From: Nanobdellota archaeon
GTDB lineage: Archaea; Nanobdellota; Nanobdellia; Pacearchaeales; GW2011-AR1
Length of the DNA: 37,808 bases
NCBI GenBank assembly: GCA_018830525.1
Contig: JAHJSH010000020.1
Location: 24,001 to 61,808 of the forward strand
Direction: 5' to 3'
This document shows positions 31,819-37,808 of the stretch, one piece after another. Numbering within the stretch: position 1 is the stretch's first letter; the number at the start of each line of letters is the position of its first letter. A program made the translations under genes and the position numbers. The notes below the pieces were generated by a model, which was not told where the DNA came from, searched no databases, and worked only from the letters and a program-made list of their open reading frames with translations.

Positions 31819-34419
31819 ATGGCGCATAGATTTGTTAAGTGGGGAGTTTTTCTCTTTTTTGTTTTGAGTGTGGGTGTTCTTGCTGCGCAAACAGATAATT
31901 TTCTTGAGAATATTACCGGGAATGTTGTGCTTTCTGAAGAAGTAACTGAAGAAATTGGGGAAGTTATTGTTGTCTTGAAAGACCCTGTTGAAGAAGGTAT
32001 TGTTGCAATGGGAGATAAATCTGAAGAAGAATTGGGAAAAGAGTTAGAAATTATCAGAGAAGAGGTTATTGGAGATTTGGGGGTAAATGGTACAATGAAT
32101 TTATCTTCTGGAGGATTTGTTGCGGAAGTGAATGAAAGTGTTTTGAAAGATTTGGAAGAAGACCCGAGGGTTGCCTTTGTTGAGCCGGTTCGTTATTTTG
32201 ATATTTCACTTTCGGAGGCTACGGCGATTATTAATGCAAGCGATACTTGGAGGTTGAATATTTCTGGACAGAATTTGACGGGTTCATACGAGACTGTTTG
32301 TGTTATTGATACGGGGATTAATTATTCTCATGTCGATTTGGCTGGGAGAAACATGACTGCTTGTAATCTGGATTGTATCAATCAGGTTTGTGTTGAGAAT
32401 TGTTCTGAAACGGATTTGAACGGACATGGAACTCATGTTGCCGGAATTGTTGCGGCATCTGGAGTAGTTACAGGTGTTGCTCCGGGTGTGAATTATATTG
32501 GAATGAAAGTGTTCCCCGATGCTAGTAGGTCTGGAGCAACAACTACGGGAATTAAAAGTGCGATTGATTGGTGTGTTGATAATTCAGAGACGTATAATAT
32601 TTCGGTGATAACGATGAGTTTGGGAACTGCGGCTCCGCTTGTTTATGATAGTTCTTGTGATTCGGAATATCCTTTATTTAATGCTTCAATCACTAATGCT
32701 TATAACAAAAATATTTCGGTTACGGTCTCTAGTGGGAATGAAGCAAATACAACCCACATCACTTCTCCGGCTTGTGTTTCCAAAGCTATTCCGGTCGCAG
32801 ATACTTATGATGCGAATGTTGGAAGTGTTGGTTGGGGTTCTCCATTGGTTTGTACAGATAGTGCGACGGCAGTTGACCAAATTGTTTGTCATGCGAATAG
32901 AAATTCTTTAGTTAGACTTTTGGCTCCAGGGGCTTTGATATATTCTACCTGGTATGACGGAGGATATGATTCTGCTGGGGGAACTTCAATGGCTGCTCCG
33001 ATGGTCGCTGGAGCGATAGCCGTGATGAATCAGTATCTTAATTTAAGTGGACAGACAAAAACACCTTTGGAGCTTGAAACGGTTTTGGATAATACTGGAA
33101 AGGCGATTGATGATTCTGGAGAAAGTGGAGAAATTTTTTCTAGAATAAATGTCTATTATGCAATTCTTTCGTTGGATGTTGATGCCCCAAATGTAACTCT
33201 CGTTTCTCCCACAGATAATAAAATTAATTTGACTGTGAATCAAACATTTATTTGTAATGCTACAGATTGGCAATTGGCAAACATGACTTTGAAAGTTTGG
33301 AATTCTAGCGAGATTCTTTATTATAATGCGACAAATAATATTACTGGAATTTCAAATCAAACTTCATTTAACTTAACTAATATGTCTGAAGATATTTATT
33401 TATGGAATTGTTTTGGGGTAGATAGTTTAGGCAATTCTGATTATGCTTCGGCCAATTTTAGTTTGACAATCGGAGGAATTTCTACTACCTTAACAAGCCC
33501 GTCTAATGCAACATATACGAATACAAATTTGACGAATTATACTTGCCGGGTAAGATCTGAGGATTTGTATGAGTTGAGTAATGTGACTTTTTATCTTTGG
33601 AATTCTACGGGAAATTTGACTTATAATTTTACTGAAGATATTAGTGGGCTTGACAATACTACAATTTTTAATTATAATTTTACCGAAGAGAAGGATTATA
33701 CTTGGAATTGTTTTGGTACGAATAATGCGAGTAATTCTTCTTGGGGGGCTAGTAACTTTAGTGTGACTTATGATATTACGAACCCTAATTTGACAATAAC
33801 TTCTTCACCTGTGGGGGCTACTTCAAGTTCTATCGAAAGAAGTTTTGGATTTAATGTCTCGGATACTAATCTTGCTAATTGTAGTCTGATTGTTGATGAT
33901 GTGATTAGTTTGACGAACTCCTCAATGAATAGTTCGATTGGTCAATTATTTAGTCAGACTTTCACTCCTGGAACTTATGCTTGGACAATTAATTGTAGTG
34001 ATTATGCGGGGAATGTTAATAGTTCTTCAGAAAATAGTTTTACGATTACTGCCCCGACCATAACAACGGGAAGTGATAGTCCGAGTGGTGGTGGGGGTTC
34101 GACAACCACAACAAGTCCTCCAGTAGTTGAAGCTAATGAAAGTGCGGGTGGTGGGGCGGATGAAGGAGAGGAAGGAATCAATGATAGTAATGTTACTGAT
34201 GAAGACACTGCAGAATATTTTGCACATGATGAAGCCCCTGAAACGGGGGGGAGTTTGTTTGAGGTTTTGACGTCTACGGGTTCAATTGTTGTCGTTGTTC
34301 TGATAATCTTCGGAGTTGTGATAGTATTGCATCGGGCAGGGATTTTGAAGAAGACGAAGGAATTAAAAGGTCTTAAGACTAAAGAAAAAGATGATAAAAT
34401 CAAAAAAGCTAAAGCTTAA
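31819..34419 (+). CDS. Secreted, membrane-anchored subtilisin-like (S8) serine protease with Ig-like repeats
   Basis: This 866-residue protein has an N-terminal signal peptide (WGVFLFFVLSVGVLAAQ), an I9-type inhibitor propeptide (about residues 45-130, GEVIVVLKDPV...VAFVEPVRYF), and an S8 domain with Asp164 (VIDTGINYSH), His203 (NGHGTHVAGI) and Ser390 (GGTSMAAPMV), a complete triad. Three Ig-like repeats follow (about 450-750) with many N-glycosylation sequons, then a low-complexity linker, one membrane helix and a lysine-rich tail. It is probably a cell-surface protease. The TTG at 31816 is an alternative start. A 14-codon ORF from the ATG at 31785, which sits at leaderless distance from a TATA-like box, overlaps the protease start. 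The 3' end overlaps the RNase P gene. Confidence 0.93.
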   Translation: MAHRFVKWGVFLFFVLSVGVLAAQTDNFLENITGNVVLSEEVTEEIGEVIVVLKDPVEEGIVAMGDKSEEELGKELEIIREEVIGDLGVNGTMNLSSGGFVAEVNESVLKDLEEDPRVAFVEPVRYFDISLSEATAIINASDTWRLNISGQNLTGSYETVCVIDTGINYSHVDLAGRNMTACNLDCINQVCVENCSETDLNGHGTHVAGIVAASGVVTGVAPGVNYIGMKVFPDASRSGATTTGIKSAIDWCVDNSETYNISVITMSLGTAAPLVYDSSCDSEYPLFNASITNAYNKNISVTVSSGNEANTTHITSPACVSKAIPVADTYDANVGSVGWGSPLVCTDSATAVDQIVCHANRNSLVRLLAPGALIYSTWYDGGYDSAGGTSMAAPMVAGAIAVMNQYLNLSGQTKTPLELETVLDNTGKAIDDSGESGEIFSRINVYYAILSLDVDAPNVTLVSPTDNKINLTVNQTFICNATDWQLANMTLKVWNSSEILYYNATNNITGISNQTSFNLTNMSEDIYLWNCFGVDSLGNSDYASANFSLTIGGISTTLTSPSNATYTNTNLTNYTCRVRSEDLYELSNVTFYLWNSTGNLTYNFTEDISGLDNTTIFNYNFTEEKDYTWNCFGTNNASNSSWGASNFSVTYDITNPNLTITSSPVGATSSSIERSFGFNVSDTNLANCSLIVDDVISLTNSSMNSSIGQLFSQTFTPGTYAWTINCSDYAGNVNSSSENSFTITAPTITTGSDSPSGGGGSTTTTSPPVVEANESAGGGADEGEEGINDSNVTDEDTAEYFAHDEAPETGGSLFEVLTSTGSIVVVVLIIFGVVIVLHRAGILKKTKELKGLKTKEKDDKIKKAKA

Positions 34420-34675
34420 ACCGTCGGCTAGAGATAAGCGAAGATATTTTTTGGTGGGGGCTATGAATGAAAAAGTCGAAAAGGCGATTCTCGAATATGT
34501 GGGGGTTTTAGGTTTTGCTAAGTCGGCTTATATGAAAGTTAATTCTAAAGATTTTGGAAGCAAGACCATTGGAAGTTGTTTGACTAAATCTTTGATTGAA
34601 GTTCGGGCGGCGCTTGCTTTTGCAGGGATTAGAATTGAGAAAGTTTCTGGAACTTTGAAGGGTTTGAAAAAATGA
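34391..34675 (+). CDS. rnp2: RNase P protein component 2 (Pop5/Rnp2)
   Basis: This 94-residue protein matches Pop5, an archaeal RNase P protein that helps the RNA cut tRNA 5' leaders. The N-terminus KLKPSARDKRRYFLV is the family mark, followed by ILEYVGVLGFAKSAYMKVN and AALAFAGIRIEKVSGTLKGL. It overlaps the end of the protease gene by 29 bp in another frame and the next small gene by 4 bp. Location upstream of psmA and SBDS agrees with the archaeal exosome/proteasome superoperon. Confidence 0.88.
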   Translation: MIKSKKLKLKPSARDKRRYFLVGAMNEKVEKAILEYVGVLGFAKSAYMKVNSKDFGSKTIGSCLTKSLIEVRAALAFAGIRIEKVSGTLKGLKK

Positions 34676-34893
34676 GACTTGGAAAGACTTGGAAAAAACT
34701 TAGGAAAAATAAGAAACTTTCGAGATGGCCTCCAGTTTGGTTGCCTTTTATTTTTGTTATCCTTCTTCTAGGGGAAGCTTACGTTTTTCCGTTTGAGAAA
34801 TACAAGCTACCCTTATATTCTTCAGCGATTTTTGCTCTTTTTTATGCGATTGCACATTGGAATTATATTCGAATTTTGAATAGGAAGTCTTAA
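34672..34893 (+). CDS. Small two-TM protein
   Basis: No family is recognised. The 73-residue protein has a basic N-terminal 18 residues and two membrane helices, VWLPFIFVILLLGEAYVF and LYSSAIFALFYAIAHW. It starts inside the end of the Pop5 gene (ATGA overlap), so it is made from the same message. Confidence 0.7.
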   Translation: MRLGKTWKKLRKNKKLSRWPPVWLPFIFVILLLGEAYVFPFEKYKLPLYSSAIFALFYAIAHWNYIRILNRKS

Positions 34894-34910
34894 AAACTGT
34901 AGAACAACAA

Positions 34911-34920
34911 ATTATATTAA
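34911..34920 (+). promoter_or_regulatory. TATA-like box upstream of the psmA leader
   Basis: ATTATATTAA lies about 27 nt before the ATG at 34942 and about 155 nt before the psmA start. A start site near 34940 would leave a leader of about 130 nt, long for an archaeon that mostly uses leaderless mRNAs. Confidence 0.4.
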
Positions 34921-34941
34921 GGAGAATTTTGGATTATTAAT

Positions 34942-35062
34942 ATGGAAGTAGGTCAAAAGACCTTCATACCATTATTGATAAACAAGAATGGTACCCAAGG
35001 GGCATAACCTTTTAGGTCACGAGAACCCGCAAGCAGGCGAGAACCTGTTCTGAAAATCTCAA
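34942..35062 (+). ncRNA. Structured leader (or small RNA) upstream of psmA with a 21-codon ORF
   Basis: The stretch can form four successive hairpins: AGGTC-AAAA-GACCT, TACCATT with AATGGTA, ACC-TTTTA-GGT, and AGCAGG-CGAGAA-CCTGTT (with a G-T pair). It is richer in GC than the rest of the window. An ORF of 21 codons (MEVGQKTFIPLLINKNG...) fills 34942-35007 and starts at leaderless distance from the TATA-like box. It could be a regulatory leader for the proteasome gene, an independent RNA, or a small peptide gene. No known RNA family is recognised. Confidence 0.4.
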
Positions 35063-35072
35063 AGAATAGAAA

Positions 35073-35774
35073 ATGGAAGACATACAACACCAGCAAATGG
35101 GATATGACCGGGCGGCGACAATGTTCGCTCCTGATGGACATATTTTGCAAGTAGAATACGCGGAGAAGACAATTAGACTTGGCTCTGCTTCTATTGGTCT
35201 TGTTGGAAAAGATTGTGTTGTAATTATTTCTGACCGAAGGCAGAAAGATAATTTGATTATTGAAGAATCTGCTAATAAAATTAATGAAGTTGATGAGCAT
35301 ATTATTGCGGTTTCTGCAGGGATTACTTCTGATGCGAGAGTTTTGATTGAGAAGGCAAGACTTATTTCTCAGCAGCATAGAGTTACTTACGATTCGGCTC
35401 CGAGCACAGAGTTTGTTGTTCGAGAAATTGCAGACATTAAACAGCAGTTCACACAGTATGGGGGGGCTAGACCTTTTGGTGTTTCAATGATGTTTGCAGG
35501 ATATAATGGTAAGCCAGTTTTGTATACTACAGATATTACTGGAAACTATTTGATGTATAAAGCTAATGCAATTGGGGAAGACGATGAGAAGATTAAGAAG
35601 ATTTTGCGGGATAAGTATACTGAGGGTTTGAGTTCGCACGATGCGATTAAACTTGGGCTTAGTATTTTCAAGGAGATTCAGGGAGAAGAATTTAGCATTG
35701 AGCGATTTGATGTTGGGATTATTAAGGAAGGTAAGATAAAAAAGATTAGTGGAAAAGATTTGGAGAAGGATTAG
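35073..35774 (+). CDS. psmA: Proteasome alpha subunit
   Basis: This 233-residue protein forms the outer rings of the 20S proteasome. The N-terminal gate helix and signature are clear in MGYDRAATMFAPDGHILQVEYAEKT (residues about 9-33), followed by GSASIGLVGKDCVVIISDRR and the RPFGVSMMFAGYN strand. The active-site Thr of beta subunits is absent, as expected. It is followed 3 bp later by a small unknown gene and then by SBDS. The beta subunit is not in the window. Confidence 0.95.
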   Translation: MEDIQHQQMGYDRAATMFAPDGHILQVEYAEKTIRLGSASIGLVGKDCVVIISDRRQKDNLIIEESANKINEVDEHIIAVSAGITSDARVLIEKARLISQQHRVTYDSAPSTEFVVREIADIKQQFTQYGGARPFGVSMMFAGYNGKPVLYTTDITGNYLMYKANAIGEDDEKIKKILRDKYTEGLSSHDAIKLGLSIFKEIQGEEFSIERFDVGIIKEGKIKKISGKDLEKD

Positions 35775-35777
35775 CTG

Positions 35778-36026
35778 GTGGAGCATATAGAACATACAAA
35801 CTTAGAAGAATTGGCAAAAGAGGTTGCTGATGCGCTTTGTATAGGGGTTAAAGAGTTTGAAATTAAGACCTCTGAAGATTGGGGATTGCAGAGGGCAGGA
35901 GAAATTTCAAGATACTTTGAAAATAAAGGTTATGATGCTCCAATATTTGGAAGAAGAGATGTGGACAGAGAAGCTAATTTTCCTGCGCGTTATTCGGTGA
36001 TTGTTAGAAACAAAAAGGTAGATTAA
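35778..36026 (+). CDS. Unknown 82-aa protein between psmA and SBDS
   Basis: No family is recognised. The protein starts with GTG, has an acidic helix (LEELAKEVADALCIGVKEFE), then GLQRAGEISRYFENKGYDA and a basic end, VDREANFPARYSVIVRNKK. The gaps are 3 bp to psmA and 25 bp to SBDS, so it is part of this operon and may serve proteolysis or ribosome assembly. Confidence 0.7.
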   Translation: MEHIEHTNLEELAKEVADALCIGVKEFEIKTSEDWGLQRAGEISRYFENKGYDAPIFGRRDVDREANFPARYSVIVRNKKVD

Positions 36027-36051
36027 TAAACTTCAGACTTTTAATTATAAC

Positions 36052-36720
36052 ATGGCGCAAACAACTGCACGAGTAAAAAAGGGAGCGAAGCATTTTGAGA
36101 TACTTGTTGATATGGACGAGGCTCTTAAAGTTAAAAAGGGTGAAGGGAATATTAATGCAGCGGTTTTGACCGAGGCTATTTTTTATAATTTGAAATCTGG
36201 GGAGAATGCCTCTGAAGGTGATTTGAAAGATGCGTTTGGAACTAGTGATGTTATGGCGGTTGCCGAGAAGATTATCAAGAGTGGAGAAATTGAGCGGACT
36301 GTTGAATCGATGAGAGGTGAGCATGAAAAAAGGTATAAGCAGGTTGTTGATTTTTTATCTAAGAATGCAGTTAGCCCGGAAGGTCGGCCTTATACTCCTG
36401 ATAGGGTTATGAAAGCATTGGTTGAAGCTAGTGTCAATGTTAAGAACAAACCGATTGAGTCTCAAGTTAATGAAATTATAGATCAATTATCTAAGGTTTT
36501 GCCGATTAAGATGGAGATGAAAAAAGTTAAGTTGATTATTCCGGCGATTCATACTGGAAAGGCTTATGGAATTGTTAAAGAATTTATGGTTAAAGAAGAT
36601 TGGAAGAATAATGGTGATTTAGAAGTTGTTGTTGAGATGCCAACTGCCTTGATTTTTGATTTCTATGACCGGATTAATGGTGCTACAAGTGGTAGTGTTA
36701 TGAGTGAAGAATTAAAATGA
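36052..36720 (+). CDS. SBDS/Sdo1 ribosome maturation protein
   Basis: This 222-residue protein is the archaeal SBDS orthologue, involved in the last steps of large ribosomal subunit maturation. The N-terminal FYSH domain (MAQTTARVKKGAKHFEILVD ... VKKGEGNINAAVL) is followed by RPYTPDRVMKALVEASVNVK in the middle domain and a ferredoxin-like C-terminal domain (IPIKMEMKK-like start, AIHTGKAYGIV). In many archaea rrp4 and rrp41 of the exosome follow; here a 424-bp gene-poor stretch follows. The stop is TGA, and the same frame then stays free of TAA and TAG to 37041. Confidence 0.95.
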   Translation: MAQTTARVKKGAKHFEILVDMDEALKVKKGEGNINAAVLTEAIFYNLKSGENASEGDLKDAFGTSDVMAVAEKIIKSGEIERTVESMRGEHEKRYKQVVDFLSKNAVSPEGRPYTPDRVMKALVEASVNVKNKPIESQVNEIIDQLSKVLPIKMEMKKVKLIIPAIHTGKAYGIVKEFMVKEDWKNNGDLEVVVEMPTALIFDFYDRINGATSGSVMSEELK

Positions 36721-37144
36721 GGAGAGGATTCTGATAGTTGAGTGGTAGGTCGAGATGATTGTGGCTTCATGCATACTATAAAACATACTATTGTCTTGAT
36801 TGAATATTTAAAAATGGTGAAAACCTTTACTGATTATGGGCACAACAATTGATATGCTATTACAGCCTTTAGATACCTGTCTTTCTATGGGGAAAATATG
36901 GCCTCTTTATTATTGCCTGGGGGAATGATGTTAAAAGACTTCACAATCAAAGAGTCTTTGAGCTTTATTCGGTCGGATCGTTACATTCTATTCATGGGGA
37001 GAGTATACCCCTCATTACTGAAGAATCTTCTACTGGGGAGATAATAGAAAAAATTTGTTACATGGATAAAAAAAATTATGCAAGCATTATTTGTTGCTGA
37101 AAGTGAAGGGATGAAGGCTTAGGAAATTTGAGGATTAAGGATAA
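36721..37144. other. Gene-poor stretch after SBDS with TGA-broken frame
   Basis: No intact gene is visible in these 424 bp. The SBDS frame continues past its TGA for about 108 codons without TAA or TAG, broken by TGAs at 36739 and 36850, to a TAA at 37042-37044; the last part reads YAITAFRYLSFYGENMASLL and MLKDFTIKESLSFIRSD. A second frame gives 30 codons from the ATG at 36838. A TATA-like TATTTAAAA lies at about 36804-36812, and a 7-bp dyad, AAAGACT/AGTCTTT, lies at about 36935-36960. It may be a decayed gene or an unidentified RNA. Confidence 0.3.
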
Positions 37145-37561
37145 TTACCAATATCTTTTCTTGAATTGTTCTATTTTTTGAAATTTGACGAATCCATTAT
37201 CTTCTTCAAATGTTATCCTAAATTTATCGAAGAATCCATTTCTTCTAAGTATAACCCTTGGAGAATCTGTAATTAAAATCCTTGATTTAAATTTGTAGTT
37301 TTCGTGACCTTTCCCGAATTCAAATTCTGCTTCGGCGATATCGCACATCACCGTGCTTCCGTCTAATTGAGATAATTCTGTTTCGTCTATAGTCTTAAGA
37401 CCTAATACTTCTGCAATCTCTCGCGGGATAACGATTGCATCAGACCCAGAATCAACCAACCCAGTAAATTCATATCCGTTAATCTTAACTGGAACTACAG
37501 GCCTTTGAGCACCTTTCTTGTTATTAAATTCTATATAAGAATAGAAATAATGAAATGCCAT
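37145..37561 (-). CDS. Retropepsin-like aspartyl protease
   Basis: This 138-residue protein looks like a single-domain retroviral-type aspartyl protease. The active-site segment is FTGLVDSGSDAIVIPREIA (DSG in place of DTG), preceded by VVPVKINGYE and followed by the ILRRNGFFDKFRITFE end that resembles the second conserved strand (ILG-x). Such proteases work as dimers. The TTG at 37570 is possible, but the ATG at 37561 follows the previous stop by 1 bp and is preferred. It is translated after a DUF5678-like gene, a pair I believe is common in archaea. Its substrate is unknown. Confidence 0.82.
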   Translation of the reverse strand: MAFHYFYSYIEFNNKKGAQRPVVPVKINGYEFTGLVDSGSDAIVIPREIAEVLGLKTIDETELSQLDGSTVMCDIAEAEFEFGKGHENYKFKSRILITDSPRVILRRNGFFDKFRITFEEDNGFVKFQKIEQFKKRYW

Positions 37562-37562
37562 A

Positions 37563-37772
37563 CTAGACAATGATTATTTCTTTTTTTGGAACTTTATGAA
37601 ATAAAACTTTCTTTGAAATCCCCTTACTAGTTGCCTTATTGAAGACTTCCTTGAAAGTTCTATCTGTGAACACAATTTTCCCTTCTAACACTGCAATCCA
37701 ACTATCTTCAAGATCACTTGAGAATTGTTTTGGAAGGCTATTGAAATTAGAATTTAATTGTTGTAAGCTCAT
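37563..37772 (-). CDS. DUF5678-like small protein
   Basis: This 69-residue protein contains SWIAVLEGKIVFTDRTFKEV and GISKKVLFHKVPKKEIIIV, the layout of DUF5678 proteins: an aromatic-A strand, a helix, then a hydrophobic strand. The function of the family is not known to me. It directly precedes the aspartyl protease gene with no gap, so the two are probably co-translated and may act together, for example as protease and regulator. Confidence 0.7.
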   Translation of the reverse strand: MSLQQLNSNFNSLPKQFSSDLEDSWIAVLEGKIVFTDRTFKEVFNKATSKGISKKVLFHKVPKKEIIIV

Positions 37773-37808
37773 GTGATTTAACAGAAATCAACTTTATAAA
37801 TTTACCCG

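Noticed and set aside
1-37808. General reassignment of TGA to an amino acid
   Set aside because: Long conserved genes use TGG for Trp and have no internal TGA, and several genes end in TGA, often as ATGA overlaps with the next start.

Overview
This window is a piece of a compact, AT-rich archaeal chromosome. The informational genes are all archaeal in type: MCM, an RPA-like OB-fold protein, aMBF1, aRF1, RadB, RpoL, the Pop5-type RNase P protein, the proteasome alpha subunit, SBDS, Mre11/Rad50 and aRNase J. Several proteins are shorter than usual for their families. Many promoters place a TATA-like box about 20-30 nt before an ATG, which implies leaderless mRNAs. Together with the secreted S8 protease carrying Ig-like repeats and the overlapping genes, this suggests a DPANN archaeon of the Woesearchaeota/Pacearchaeota kind. 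That lineage call is an inference, not a computed placement.

Layout. 1-1404 (+): the C-terminus of MCM and an RPA-like protein. 1563-2993 (-): HIT hydrolase and aMBF1, preceded by a possible leaderless mini-ORF. 3047-7602: a cell-surface glycosylation block (GtrA, a DPM1-like GT2, a GT-C membrane protein, a single-TM thioredoxin-fold candidate, a membrane GT2), followed upstream by ScpB. 8226-8520: a gene-free stretch with palindromes and a relic of a second aRF1 3' end. 8521-13555 (-): aRF1 interrupted by a 507-residue intein directly after the GGQ motif, and valyl-tRNA synthetase. 13604-14197 (+): a metallophosphoesterase. 14184-17281 (-): a tightly overlapping operon (unknown protein, AAA_28-like P-loop protein, CYTH triphosphate-tunnel enzyme, nucleotide-kinase-like protein, radical SAM enzyme, dCTP deaminase), divergent from an HTH-PLD regulator at 17378. 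18219-22934: a small ORF, topoisomerase I, an unknown protein, RadB, a DUF4389 protein and RpoL. 22974-23150: three 59-bp tandem repeats with internal dyads. 23200-25212: a TGA-interrupted small gene and a pilin-signal beta-helix surface protein. 25255-25916: an IS200/IS605-like element with structured ends. 26002-31696 (-): Rad50, Mre11, a HemK2/Mtq2-like methyltransferase, a small membrane protein and aRNase J. 31819-36720 (+): S8 protease, RNase P Pop5, a small membrane protein, a structured leader, PsmA, an unknown protein and SBDS, which is a shortened version of the archaeal exosome/proteasome superoperon. 37145-37772 (-): a DUF5678-like protein and a retropepsin-like aspartyl protease.

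The most striking points are these. The intein splits the catalytic GGQ loop of the only release factor seen here, with every splicing residue present and a LAGLIDADG endonuclease plus a helix-turn-helix inside. A nine-residue relic of a second aRF1 C-terminus lies 134 bp beyond the end of the gene and differs almost only by synonymous changes. The six-gene nucleotide/radical-SAM operon has no function I can assign. Two identical-type hairpins precede mre11 and rad50. Several small reading frames are interrupted by TGA, although TGA clearly serves as a normal stop elsewhere in the window.
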